From contig NZ_SMNA01000005.1 in NCBI RefSeq assembly GCF_004353825.1, positions 62,001 through 126,000 on the forward strand: 64,000 nucleotides of DNA. The letters run 5' to 3'. Made by a program: the position numbers and the translations under genes. The DNA is from Occultella glacieicola (GTDB taxonomy: Bacteria > Actinomycetota > Actinomycetes > Actinomycetales > Beutenbergiaceae). Below the pieces are notes generated by a model. That model did no database searches and was not told where the DNA came from. It saw only the letters and a program-made list of their open reading frames with translations. Positions 18,053 through 26,494 of this stretch are shown piece by piece. Within the stretch, counting starts at the first letter, position 1, and each line of letters opens with the position of its first letter.

Positions 18053-18345
18053 GGCCGGGTGCCGCCGGGCGGGTCGGTGGGGCTCACCGGGTCGCCGGAG
18101 CCGGTCGGGCCGGCAGGGTGGGCAGTGTCGGCAGTGTCGGCAGTGTCGGCACTGTCGGCAGTGTCCTCGGCGTCCGACCGGGCCTGCGCGGCGGCGTTCG
18201 TGCGCGCCCGGCGCATGTGCTTGCCGAGGCCGCGGGCCAGGAAGAACACGACCAGGGCCAGGAAGAAGAACACCGCGAACCCGCCGATGCCGGGGGTGAC
18301 CACGCTCGGGTCGGGCACGTCCTCGGCCAGCAGCGGCGCGATCAC
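18049..18345 (-). CDS. Small single-pass membrane protein, unknown function
   Basis: 98 residues starting with GTG 18345, which overlaps the mca stop (GTGA). One membrane helix near residues 21-41 ([20 protein letters not shown]), then a basic segment and an Asp/Thr/Ala-rich tail with a DTA-type repeat ([17 protein letters not shown]). The repeat is encoded by tandem GCAGTGTCG-like 9-mers around 18118-18165. Similar small membrane proteins are often seen after mca in actinobacteria; no function is known. Coupled by four-base overlaps on both sides. Confidence 0.75.
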   Translation of the reverse strand: MIAPLLAEDVPDPSVVTPGIGGFAVFFFLALVVFFLARGLGKHMRRARTNAAAQARSDAEDTADSADTADTADTAHPAGPTGSGDPVSPTDPPGGTRP

Positions 18346-19220
18346 ACCTGCTCCCGGATGCCAGCGAACAGGTCGGTCTCGGGAACGCTCGTCACGACCC
18401 GGGACCGGACCAGCTCGAACTCCTCGAACGGCCAGGACTCCCGCTCGATCTCACGCGGCACGGCGAAGAAGAACCCGTCCGGATCGATCTGGGTCGCGTG
18501 CGCGAGCAGGGCCCGGTCGCGCTGGTCGAAGTAGTCGGCGCACTCGATCCTGGTGGTCACCTGGTCGGCGCGGTCGTCGCGGTCCTCCCAGCGCTCCAGC
18601 CACTCCGCGAACGGGGAGTCCTTACCGGCAGCCAGGACGGCCTCGTGGATGGCGACCACGCGGGACCGGGAGAAGCCGTGGTCGTAGTACAGCTTCGCGA
18701 TCTCCCAGGCCGGACCGGCGCTCGGGAACGCGTCCGGGTCCGCGGCCGCGTCGAACGCCGCGACCGAGACCCGGTGGGTCATGATGTGGTCGGGATGCGG
18801 GTAGCCGCCGTTCTCGTTGTACGTGGTCATCACGTGCGGCCGGAACTCCCGGACCACGCGCACCAGCGCCTCGGTGCTCACCTCGAGCGGTTCCAGCCCG
18901 AAGCACCCCGGCGGCAGCGGCGGCAGCGGGTCCCCCTCCGGCAGCCCGGAGTCGACGAAGCCGAGCCAGCGCTGCGAGATCCCGAGTTCGGCCGCCGCTG
19001 CGGCCATCTCCCGGCGTCGATAGCCCGGCATGTCCCGGAGCACCTCGGGGTCGTTCTCGAGACGCGGGTTCAGGATGTCGCCGCGCTCGCCGCCGGTGCA
19101 CGTCACGACGAGGACCTCGACGCCCTCGGCGGCGTACCGCGCCATGGTCGCCGCGCCCTTGCTCGATTCGTCGTCGGGGTGGGCGTGCACGGCCATGAGC
19201 CGCAGGTTCTGCGCAGCCAA
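18342..19220 (-). CDS. mca: Mycothiol S-conjugate amidase
   Basis: A 292-residue LmbE/PIG-L-family zinc amidase. Metal-binding [18 protein letters not shown] (His13, Asp15/16) and HPDHIMTHR plus the catalytic-region His in [15 protein letters not shown] are visible; the last motif distinguishes Mca from MshB. Mca cleaves mycothiol conjugates of electrophiles and drugs to a mercapturic acid and GlcN-Ins, part of cytoplasmic detoxification. It leads a three-gene minus-strand operon and is divergent from DUF4307, the neighbour seen in many actinobacteria. Confidence 0.93.
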   Translation of the reverse strand: MAAQNLRLMAVHAHPDDESSKGAATMARYAAEGVEVLVVTCTGGERGDILNPRLENDPEVLRDMPGYRRREMAAAAAELGISQRWLGFVDSGLPEGDPLPPLPPGCFGLEPLEVSTEALVRVVREFRPHVMTTYNENGGYPHPDHIMTHRVSVAAFDAAADPDAFPSAGPAWEIAKLYYDHGFSRSRVVAIHEAVLAAGKDSPFAEWLERWEDRDDRADQVTTRIECADYFDQRDRALLAHATQIDPDGFFFAVPREIERESWPFEEFELVRSRVVTSVPETDLFAGIREQV

Positions 19221-19311
19221 GTGATCCTCCTGGGATCGGCGGGTGGGACAATGGGCACGACGACGCGCGCCGAACTCCGCGCGCGGGACTCCCAGTCTAA
19301 GGATGGTACGC

Positions 19312-19743
19312 GTGGTGCAGGCACCGGCCCGGACCGAGCAGGACGCTACCGCGGCCCTGCTCGCGGACCGTTACGGCCGACGGACCGCCGGCGGTGGGCG
19401 ACGCCTGCGGGCACGGATCCTGATCGCGGCGCTGGCCGTGGCCGGGATCGCGGTCCTGGCCTGGATCGCCGTCGACATGTTCGCCCCGTCCGTGGAGAGC
19501 CGTGACGTCGGCTTCCACGTCGTGGACTCCGAGTCGGTGCGCGTGACCTTCGACGTCACGAAGCCGGCCGAGCGCAGCGCGGTGTGCACGCTGGAGGCCC
19601 TCAGTACCGGCTACGGGCAGGTGGGGCTGCTCCAGGTGGAGATCGGTCCGCAGGTTGCGGACACGGTCCGGATCACCGCCGAGGTCGCGACCAGCGAGGA
19701 GGCCACGACCGGCCTTGTCCGTGCGTGCACCTTCACCGACTGA
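19312..19743 (+). CDS. DUF4307 membrane protein
   Basis: About 143 residues. GTG 19312 has AAGGA eight bases upstream; ATG 19303 in the same frame overlaps that site and is less likely. After LADRYGRRT comes one membrane helix ([20 protein letters not shown], about residues 34-53) and an extracellular beta-rich domain with [18 protein letters not shown] and a conserved-looking Cys pair ([16 protein letters not shown]). Function unknown; the gene is consistently found divergent from mca and near greA. Confidence 0.85.
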   Translation: MVQAPARTEQDATAALLADRYGRRTAGGGRRLRARILIAALAVAGIAVLAWIAVDMFAPSVESRDVGFHVVDSESVRVTFDVTKPAERSAVCTLEALSTGYGQVGLLQVEIGPQVADTVRITAEVATSEEATTGLVRACTFTD

Positions 19744-19778
19744 ACCTCACCCTCGGCACCTGAGCCGACGAACCCGCC

Positions 19779-21515
19779 TCAACCGAAGTTCGCCTCGAGC
19801 CACGCGGTCCAGCCCTCTGCGGTCAGGTCGGTGTCAGCGATCTCCATGGCGGTCCGGGGCAGGGACTCCCCGGTCTCGAGCGCCGTGTCGGAGAGGTCGA
19901 ACACGTCGATGCCGAGCGACTCCGCGTACGCATACATGCTGCCGCTGAGCGAATAGGCACAGCCGACGTCCTCGACGTCCTCGAAGTCCCGTTCGGACGG
20001 GAACGAACCGTCGAGGTCCTCCACGCAGTCCCTCAGCACGCGCCCCGTGTAGCTCAGCCGGGTGGCGTAGGTGCCGTGCCCCTGGAAGAGCGACTCGTTG
20101 TACGTGGCCCAGCCCTCGGTCACCGGGGACCCGGCGTACGCCGCCTCGGGGACGTTCACCTCGTGGATCGCGTGGATGAACTCGTGCGTGATCGTGTCCT
20201 GCGTGTCCGAGATGCCGTACGCCAGGCCGTTCGGGCCGACCGTGACGACGCCGCCCGCGGTGGTGTTCCAGCCGCCGGTGGCGATGTCCTCACCGATCCC
20301 GGGCCCCGGGAACGGACGCGACTGCGGGAACAGCGTGCCCGCCCGGTCCCCGGTCCAGCCGTCCAACTCGTCCGGGTTGATGAACCAGCTGTTGAAGGTG
20401 TCCATGTCCTCGCTGTAGAAGGAGAGGAAGCGCTGGGCGTTCGCCACACCGGTCTCGGTCTCGTACCGCTCGACGACCCACTGGGCGCTCTCCTCGGCGG
20501 GTTCCGCCACGGAATCGATCAGTGCGACCTCGTCGACGTAGCCGGCAACGACGGAATGCTCGGTGATCACCGCGTACAGCGGTTCGAGGTCCCACGGCGC
20601 CGGGTCCTCCTCGACCTCCCAGCCGGTGATCATCCCGCTCGCGCCGTCGTCGCTGACGGCGATCGTGGCGCGGTAGCCGTTCACCGGGGCGTACTCCCGG
20701 CCGGCATCCGGGTGGTCGGAATCGGCCGGGATCGCAGGGGAGCCGGCGGTCACGGCGCCGAGCTGGACACTCTGCACGGCCGTGTTGTCCCGGTAGCTGG
20801 AGTTCTGCAGGCCCTGCATCGAGAACACACCCCGGCTCCAGCCGAGGACGCCCATGTTGTCCCACCACAGCGACAGCGGCTCGACCGCGTCACCGCTGAC
20901 GTAGCGGAAGAAGGCGTCCCGGTCCCGGGCCGCGAGCGCCGCGTTGAGCTGCTCGCTCAGGTGGGTTCCGGTGAACCGGCCGTCGGCGTTCGTGTTCGGG
21001 CGTCCATACCCGTCGTCGGTGGGCATCTCGGCGGTGCCGGGGCCCGCCGTCGGCTCGGCGTTCCGGTCCTGGAGGTAGGCCAGTGAGGCCAGCACCACGA
21101 GCGCGACGACCAGGACGGCACCGAGGGCCATCACCCACCCGGGCGGCGGCCCGCCCCGCCGACGCGGGGGCGGTGGTGCCTGCGGTGGGAACCGGGGCGC
21201 AGGGTAGGCGGGCATCTCCCGGTACCGGTACCCGTAGGGCGGCATCTGCACCGGTGCCGGCGGAGCCGGCCGGGTCCCGCCCGGCGGTGACCAGCCACCG
21301 CTGGCCGCCGACGGGAGGGAACCGACCGGCTCGGCGACACGCCCGGCCGGCTCGGGGAAGTGGACGCCCGAACGCGGCGCCTGCGGGCCTTGGGCGTAGG
21401 GGCTCGGCGGCCACGCCTGCGGGTACACCGACGGTGCGGGATCCACGGTCGGCCCCGGGCTCCCGACACTGCCCGGACCGCCCGGACCGGCGGAGGACGG
21501 CGCTTCGTGACTCAT
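19779..21515 (-). CDS. Membrane-anchored protein with gluzincin-type zinc protease motif
   Basis: 578 residues. The first ~125 are Pro/Gly/Tyr-rich and cytoplasmic; a membrane helix (VMALGAVLVVALVVLASLAY, ~127-146) follows, then a ~430-residue extracellular part. Near the C-terminus is THEFIHAIHEV with H444-E445-x-x-H448 and, 19 residues on, E467 in VTEGWATYNESLF, the gluzincin HExxH...E arrangement. The middle resembles no family I recognise. If active, it would be a surface zinc peptidase. It sits tail-to-tail with DUF4307 and is divergent from greA. Confidence 0.7.
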   Translation of the reverse strand: MSHEAPSSAGPGGPGSVGSPGPTVDPAPSVYPQAWPPSPYAQGPQAPRSGVHFPEPAGRVAEPVGSLPSAASGGWSPPGGTRPAPPAPVQMPPYGYRYREMPAYPAPRFPPQAPPPPRRRGGPPPGWVMALGAVLVVALVVLASLAYLQDRNAEPTAGPGTAEMPTDDGYGRPNTNADGRFTGTHLSEQLNAALAARDRDAFFRYVSGDAVEPLSLWWDNMGVLGWSRGVFSMQGLQNSSYRDNTAVQSVQLGAVTAGSPAIPADSDHPDAGREYAPVNGYRATIAVSDDGASGMITGWEVEEDPAPWDLEPLYAVITEHSVVAGYVDEVALIDSVAEPAEESAQWVVERYETETGVANAQRFLSFYSEDMDTFNSWFINPDELDGWTGDRAGTLFPQSRPFPGPGIGEDIATGGWNTTAGGVVTVGPNGLAYGISDTQDTITHEFIHAIHEVNVPEAAYAGSPVTEGWATYNESLFQGHGTYATRLSYTGRVLRDCVEDLDGSFPSERDFEDVEDVGCAYSLSGSMYAYAESLGIDVFDLSDTALETGESLPRTAMEIADTDLTAEGWTAWLEANFG

Positions 21516-21658
21516 CGCGTCCCCTCTCGGTTCCCGGCTCGCGCACGGCTCTGATCGACCGCGGTCAGCCTATCGTGGGGGCTGCGGCGGACCGCCGACG
21601 ATGGCGACTTCGGGCATCGGCCGAACTATCCATTGGCCTCGCGATGGCCACCGGTAGG

Positions 21659-21664
21659 TATAAT
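21659..21664 (+). promoter_or_regulatory. Perfect -10 box (TATAAT) upstream of greA
   Basis: A consensus TATAAT preceded by GGTAGG, in a GC-rich gap, lies 121 bases before the greA start. A TTGGCC (21633-21638) could act as the -35, though its 20-base spacing is long. The leader between promoter and start codon would be about 115 bases. Confidence 0.65.
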
Positions 21665-21785
21665 CGACCTTTTCCACCGCCCCGGTGCGGTCCGCAACGG
21701 TATCCAGCCCGGGCAATGGAGACTCGCCCGCTTGTGACCGATCGCGGTCACGCTCTGGGGCTCGACTGTAGATGAAGGAGGAACC

Positions 21786-22265
21786 GTGTCCGAAACCACG
21801 TGGCTGACGCAGGACAGTTACGACCGTCTCAAGGCCGAATACGACCACCTCGTGGGCGAGGGACGGACCGAGATCGCCGACAAGATCGAATCGGCTCGCG
21901 AGGAGGGCGACCTCAAGGAGAACGGTGGCTACCACGCCGCTCGCGAGGAGCAGGCGAAGCAGGAGGCCCGGATCCGCCAGCTCGACGAGCTGCTGCGCGG
22001 CGCCCAGGTCGGGGAGCCCCCGGCCGACGACGGCATCGTCGAGCCCGGCATGGTGGTCACGGCCACGGTCGGCGGCGAGAAGATGACCTTCCTCCTCGGT
22101 TCCCGCGAGGTCGCCGGCGACACCGATCTGGATGTCTACTCGGCCAGCTCGCCGCTCGGCAGCGCGATCCTCGGCCACAAGACCGGGGAGACCGTCGAGT
22201 ACAAGACCCCGAACGGCGCGACCGTCAAGGTGAAGATCACCAAGGCCAAGCCCTTCGCCGGCTGA
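21786..22265 (+). CDS. greA: Transcription elongation factor GreA
   Basis: 159 residues, standard length. The N-terminal coiled coil (WLTQDSYDRLKAEYDHLVGE, then REEGDLKENGGYHAAREEQA with the acidic tip residues) is followed by the FKBP-like C-terminal domain (TGETVEYKTPNGATVKVKI). GreA enters the RNA polymerase secondary channel and stimulates cleavage of backtracked RNA. GTG 21786 has a near-perfect AAGGAGG six bases upstream. Ends at a strong convergent hairpin. Confidence 0.96.
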   Translation: MSETTWLTQDSYDRLKAEYDHLVGEGRTEIADKIESAREEGDLKENGGYHAAREEQAKQEARIRQLDELLRGAQVGEPPADDGIVEPGMVVTATVGGEKMTFLLGSREVAGDTDLDVYSASSPLGSAILGHKTGETVEYKTPNGATVKVKITKAKPFAG

Positions 22266-22295
22266 TCCGCCACCGGGTCCGACCCGATCACGCCC

Positions 22296-22329
22296 GCTGC
22301 CCGCCAGACCATCCGGTCCGGCGGGCAGC
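22296..22329. terminator. Convergent terminator between greA and ilvA
   Basis: GCTGCCCGCC and GGCGGGCAGC (10 perfect pairs) enclose a second stem GACC-ATCC-GGTC with one mismatch between. Placed 31 bases after greA and 31 after the threonine dehydratase stop, it can end both transcripts. Confidence 0.8.
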
Positions 22330-22359
22330 CGCGTTGTGCGGCCGCTGCCGGGTCCGGCG

Positions 22360-23568
22360 TCAGCCCTGCCGCACCCGGTAGCCGCGCTCGGTGAGCTCGC
22401 GCACCACATCGGTGCAGTGCTCGGGACCCTTGGTCTCACACTCGACGGCGATGTCCACCTCGTCGACCGCGAGGCCGGCCGCGGTGCGCACGTGCGCCAC
22501 GTCCAGGACGTTCGCGCCGAGGCCGGCCAGTTCCCGCAGGAGCCCGGCGAGGTGGCCCGGGGTGTCCTGGACCCGCACGTGGACCTGCAGGTACCTGCCG
22601 GCGGCCACCATGCCGTGCTGGAGCACCTTCATCAGGACCAGCGGGTCGATGTTGCCTCCGGAGAGGATCACGACGATCGGTCCCTCATGCGCGCCGGGCC
22701 GGGCCAGCAGGTCCGCGACGCCGGCCGCCCCGGACGGTTCCACCACGAGCTTGGCACGTTCGGCGAGCAGCAGCATCGCCCGGTTCAGGTCCTCCTCGCT
22801 GACCAGGTCGACCTGCCGCACCTCGCGGCGGACGATCTCGAGCGGGATCCGCCCGGGCTCGCCGATCGCGATCCCGTCCGCCATCGTCTTCATCGTGGCG
22901 AGCGCGACCGGGTGGCCGGCGCTGATGGAGCCCGGATACGCGGCCGCCCCCTCGGCCTGGACCCCCACCACTTCAATGTCGGTGCCGAGGACCCCGTGCA
23001 GGGCGGTCGCGACGCCGGCGAGCAGCCCGCCGCCGCCGGTGGGTACCAGCACGGTGCGCACCGACGGGACCTGCTCGGCGATCTCCAGGGCGATCGTGGC
23101 CTGACCGGTCACGATGTCTTCGTGATCGAACGGGTGGATGACCTCTCGGCCGGTCCGACCGGCCTCCGCCAGGGCTTCGACGAGCGCCTCCCCCACGGTG
23201 GCGCCGTGCAGGCGTACCTCGGCGCCGTAGCCGCGGGTCGCGGCGAGTTTCGGCAACGCCGCCCCGACGGGCATGTAGATCGTGGCCGGGATCCCGAGCA
23301 GGCGTGCGGCGAGGGCGACGCCCTGGGCGTGGTTGCCCGCGCTGGCCGCGAGCACCCCGGCGGCCTTCTGGTCCGGAGCCAGCCTGCTCATGCGGGTGTA
23401 GGCGCCTCGGATCTTGAAGGACCCACCGGTCTGCAGGTTCTCGCACTTCAACCAGACCTCGGTGCCCGCGATCGCGCTCAGCGCCCCGCTGTACTGGACC
23501 GGCGTCCGCTGGATCACCCCCTCGAGCTCGGCCGCGGCCCCGCGGATCCGCTCGAGGTCGACCGTCAC
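22360..23568 (-). CDS. ilvA: Threonine ammonia-lyase (threonine dehydratase) with ACT domain
   Basis: About 402 residues from GTG 23568, with GGAG six bases upstream. The PLP fold carries the Schiff-base Lys in TGGSFKIRGAYTRM, the phosphate-binding GGGGLLAGVA and the SAGNHAQGVA loop. A C-terminal ACT domain (LQVHVRVQDTPGHLAGLLRE) follows from about residue 325. The enzyme deaminates threonine to 2-oxobutyrate, the first step of isoleucine synthesis; the one-ACT, ~400-residue architecture is common in actinobacteria and may be catabolic or biosynthetic. Ten bases downstream of the AI-2E permease gene. Confidence 0.92.
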   Translation of the reverse strand: MTVDLERIRGAAAELEGVIQRTPVQYSGALSAIAGTEVWLKCENLQTGGSFKIRGAYTRMSRLAPDQKAAGVLAASAGNHAQGVALAARLLGIPATIYMPVGAALPKLAATRGYGAEVRLHGATVGEALVEALAEAGRTGREVIHPFDHEDIVTGQATIALEIAEQVPSVRTVLVPTGGGGLLAGVATALHGVLGTDIEVVGVQAEGAAAYPGSISAGHPVALATMKTMADGIAIGEPGRIPLEIVRREVRQVDLVSEEDLNRAMLLLAERAKLVVEPSGAAGVADLLARPGAHEGPIVVILSGGNIDPLVLMKVLQHGMVAAGRYLQVHVRVQDTPGHLAGLLRELAGLGANVLDVAHVRTAAGLAVDEVDIAVECETKGPEHCTDVVRELTERGYRVRQG

Positions 23569-23578
23569 CTGCCGCTCC

Positions 23579-24808
23579 TCATGTCGTCGCCGGCTCCTTG
23601 AGGAGGGCCGGATCGTCACGGGTCGGATGGTAGAGGAAGTTCATCACCGCGTTCACGACGGCGACGACCGGCACCGCGAAGAGTGCCCCGACGATCCCGC
23701 CGATCAGGGTGCCGGTCGCGACGGCGAGCAGCACCGCCACGGGGTGCAGCTTCAGGGCCCGGCTCATCAGCATCGGCTGGAACAGGTGGCTCTCGAGCTG
23801 CTGCACACCGAGCACGACGGCCAACATGATCAGGGCCCGGAACGGTCCCTGGTCCACGAGCGCGACCGCCACCGCGACGGCGCCGGTGAGCACCGCGCCG
23901 ACGATCGGGATGAACGAACCGAGGAAGACCAGCACCCCGAGAGGCAGGGCGAGCGGCACGCCGAGGAGCCAGGCACCCAGCCCGATGCCGACGCCGTCGA
24001 TGAACGCCACCACGATCTGGGTGCGTGCGTACACGCTCAGGCTGACCCAGCCCCGGATCCCGGCCCCGGAGACCCGGTCGCGGGCGACCCGCGGGAAGAG
24101 GCGCACGATCCAGCCCCAGATCGTCTCGCCCTCCTTCAGGAAGAAGAACAGGCAGAACATGGCGATCAGCGCCCCGGCGAGCACGTGCCCCACGGACGTG
24201 GTCACCGACACGGCGCCGGAGAGGATCGAGTCGATGTTCGAGGACAGCTGGTCCTGGAGCGTGGCGAGGTAGGAGTTGATGGTCTCCTCACTGAGACCGA
24301 GCGGCCCGGAACTCAGCCAGGCGATCCCGGTCTCGATCCCGTCCCAGGCGGTCTCGGCGAGGTCGGAGAACCCCCGCACGAGCGAGGTGCCGGCGAGCGT
24401 CAGCAGCCCTCCCAGCACCAGCACCACGAGCAGCAACGTCCCGACGACGGCCAGGACCCGCGGCAGCCCGACCCGCCGGTGCAGCCAGTTCGTCACCGGG
24501 GACAGCAGCGACGTCAGCAGGGCGGCCACCAACACCGGGATCACCACGGTCTTGACCTGGACCAGGGCGAAGGCGACCAGGGCGACCGCGGCCACGATGA
24601 CGATCAGGCGCCAGGACCAGGCGGCCGTCGCGGTCACCGCCGGCGGTACCGGACCGGTGTAGTTCTTCGTCACCGGCTTCCTCACGTCGGCCGGAGTGTC
24701 CCCGGCCGGGTCGTTCGACCCAGCGCCGTCGCCCGGCACCGCCGGGACGGATTCGGAGCCGTGCTCGACCGCAGGCTCGTCAGCAGCGCTGCGCTCATCG
24801 TTCGACAT
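23579..24808 (-). CDS. AI-2E family transporter
   Basis: 409 residues. A ~65-residue acidic cytoplasmic N-terminus precedes eight predicted membrane helices; the large soluble loop (DLAETAWDGIETGIAWLSSG to about residue 190) and conserved GSFIPIVGAVLTGAVAVAVA segment are typical of the AI-2E (TqsA/PerM) family. Members export autoinducer-2 or act as sodium/proton-coupled efflux systems; the substrate is unknown. Transcribed just ahead of ilvA with a ten-base gap. Confidence 0.88.
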   Translation of the reverse strand: MSNDERSAADEPAVEHGSESVPAVPGDGAGSNDPAGDTPADVRKPVTKNYTGPVPPAVTATAAWSWRLIVIVAAVALVAFALVQVKTVVIPVLVAALLTSLLSPVTNWLHRRVGLPRVLAVVGTLLLVVLVLGGLLTLAGTSLVRGFSDLAETAWDGIETGIAWLSSGPLGLSEETINSYLATLQDQLSSNIDSILSGAVSVTTSVGHVLAGALIAMFCLFFFLKEGETIWGWIVRLFPRVARDRVSGAGIRGWVSLSVYARTQIVVAFIDGVGIGLGAWLLGVPLALPLGVLVFLGSFIPIVGAVLTGAVAVAVALVDQGPFRALIMLAVVLGVQQLESHLFQPMLMSRALKLHPVAVLLAVATGTLIGGIVGALFAVPVVAVVNAVMNFLYHPTRDDPALLKEPATT

Positions 24809-24946
24809 GGTGTCCCTCCTGCGTTCCGGCCCTCAGACTACGGCCCGCGCAGCCGCACCGCCGACGTGCCGAAGCGCCGGTCACCGGGTGGGGGTACGGA
24901 CTACTCTGACGCCAACACTCGTCGACGAGGAAAGGCCCGGCCCCAC

Positions 24947-25924
24947 GTGGCAGACTCCGCCCACTCCGACAGGGTGCTGAGGTTCGCCTCCGCGCCATCC
25001 CTCGAGGCCCTTCCGGAGGCGATCGACGTCGACGCCGGGACGCCCCCGAACCCGCCCCAGGAGATCCAGCAGAAGTTCGTAGGGCTCTCCTACGAGGCCG
25101 CCTACAGCGAGGCCGAGACGTTCGTGAAGGTCGTCGACGAGATGGCCGTCAAGCACACCGGTTCCGGTGTCGGTGACGCGACGCGCATCATCGACTTCGG
25201 GTCCGGCTGGGGCCGGATCTCCCGGTTCCTGCTGGGCCGGAGCGCGCCGACCCACATCCACGCCCTCGACGTGGACCCGGAGATGACGACGCTGGTCAAT
25301 GTCACCCTGCCCGGGGTCAATGCCATGACCGTGGACCCCTTCCCGCCCACCGTGCTCGGTCGCGGGGCGTTCGACCTCGCGGTGGCCTTCAGCGTCTTCT
25401 CGCACCTGTCCGGGCCGGCGCACGAGGCGTGGGCGCTGGAGTTCGCGCGGCTGGTGCGGCCCGGCGGAGTCGCGGCGATCACGGTCCTGGACGGGGCGTT
25501 CATGGGCCAGGTGGCCGGTGCCCGGGCCGCCGTGGAGGCCGGCGAGGCGGACGAGTTCGCGACGTCGCTCGCGACGACGTTCGAGGACGTCGACGCGGCC
25601 CGCGCCGGCTTCGAACGGGGCGAGATCCAATACGCCGGCAGCGGTGGCGGCGAGGTGCGCACGGGCGACTACTACGGCTGGGCCGCGGCGCCTCCCGCGT
25701 ACGTCGAGCGGGTCTGGGGCGGCGCCGGCTTCCGGATCGTAGAGTGGGTGCCCGCGAACGTGCTGTTCCCGCAGGCCCTGGTCATCCTCGTCCGCGGCGA
25801 GGACTCGGGCGCGGAGCCGCGGCCGGTCACCGACCACGCGGCGGCGGCCCCGGTGGTGTCGCTGCCGCACCGGCTCCGCTCCCGGGCCGGTCGCCTGCTG
25901 CGCCGGGTGGGCCTGCGGAAGTAG
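24947..25924 (+). CDS. SAM-dependent class I methyltransferase
   Basis: About 325 residues. Motif I is IIDFGSGWGRISRFLLG; the acidic strand-2 end is HALDVDPEM, and FDLAVAFSVFSHLSG is motif IV/post-II. The N-terminal ~75 residues and a basic C-terminus (RLRSRAGRLLRRVGLRK) are extra. GTG 24947 is chosen as the first start downstream of GAGGAAAGG, though spacing of ~11 is long. The substrate is unknown. It is divergent from the AI-2E gene and ends in a strong hairpin. Confidence 0.8.
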   Translation: MADSAHSDRVLRFASAPSLEALPEAIDVDAGTPPNPPQEIQQKFVGLSYEAAYSEAETFVKVVDEMAVKHTGSGVGDATRIIDFGSGWGRISRFLLGRSAPTHIHALDVDPEMTTLVNVTLPGVNAMTVDPFPPTVLGRGAFDLAVAFSVFSHLSGPAHEAWALEFARLVRPGGVAAITVLDGAFMGQVAGARAAVEAGEADEFATSLATTFEDVDAARAGFERGEIQYAGSGGGEVRTGDYYGWAAAPPAYVERVWGGAGFRIVEWVPANVLFPQALVILVRGEDSGAEPRPVTDHAAAAPVVSLPHRLRSRAGRLLRRVGLRK

Positions 25925-25947
25925 GCCGGAGGTAGGCACAGGACGTC

Positions 25948-25990
25948 GAACGGGCCCGTCCGGACCATCGAGGTCCGGGCGGGCCCGTTC
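25948..25990. terminator. 19-base-pair convergent terminator
   Basis: A 19-pair stem with only one wobble pair (arms from GAACGGGCCCG to its complement CGGGCCCGTTC) and the loop ATCGA. It lies between the methyltransferase and FKBP genes and can act in both directions. Confidence 0.88.
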
Positions 25991-26005
25991 GCTGCCCCGG
26001 GGGCG

Positions 26006-26413
26006 TCAGGAGGCGCCGAGGATGTCCACCACGAACACGAGCGTGTCGGTGCCCTTGATGCCCGCGCGGGGCATCCCGTTCGGGCCGTAGCCGTCGTGCG
26101 GGGGGATCGAGACGAGCACGCGGGAGCCGATGGGCTGGCCGACGAGGGAGTTGTCCCACCCGGCGATGACCGCGCCGACGCCGATCGGGAACTGGATGGA
26201 GGACCCGCGGTCGTAGGAGTTGTCGAAGATGCCGCCGCCCCAGATCTGGCCGAGGTAGTTGACGTCGATCGTCTGGCCGGCCTCCACGAGCGGGCCGTCG
26301 CCCGGGCTGAGTACCTGGACGGCGAGCTCGGCGGGTGCGGCGTTCTCGGGAAAGCTCAGCGCCGGCTTGTCACCGAACGAGCCGGTGGCCGTGGGCAGGG
26401 TGGCGTCAGTCAT
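26006..26413 (-). CDS. FKBP-type peptidyl-prolyl cis-trans isomerase
   Basis: 135 residues, the single-domain FKBP length, with no signal peptide. Fold residues are visible: VEAGQTIDVNYLGQIWGGG, FDNSYDRGSSIQFPIGVGAV, IAGWDNSLVGQPIGSRVLVS and IPPHDGYGP, including the aromatic/Asp pocket positions. It catalyses proline isomerisation in protein folding and is cytoplasmic. On the minus strand, 81 bases beyond the CE7 esterase stop. Confidence 0.94.
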   Translation of the reverse strand: MTDATLPTATGSFGDKPALSFPENAAPAELAVQVLSPGDGPLVEAGQTIDVNYLGQIWGGGIFDNSYDRGSSIQFPIGVGAVIAGWDNSLVGQPIGSRVLVSIPPHDGYGPNGMPRAGIKGTDTLVFVVDILGAS

Positions 26414-26494
26414 GGATCCTCTTTCGCAGTTTCGGTGTCGATGATCGAGATCAGCCTAAACGCCCGACGGCGCAGGTCGCCTGGGCGGGTGGCC

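Noticed and set aside
19753-19768. TCGGC-ACCTGA-GCCGA as terminator between DUF4307 and the gluzincin gene
   Set aside because: Only five pairs; too weak to call.
23414-24946. Continuation of the methyltransferase frame upstream to 23414
   Set aside because: Lies antisense over the AI-2E transporter gene; His/Arg/Gln-rich shadow with no homology.
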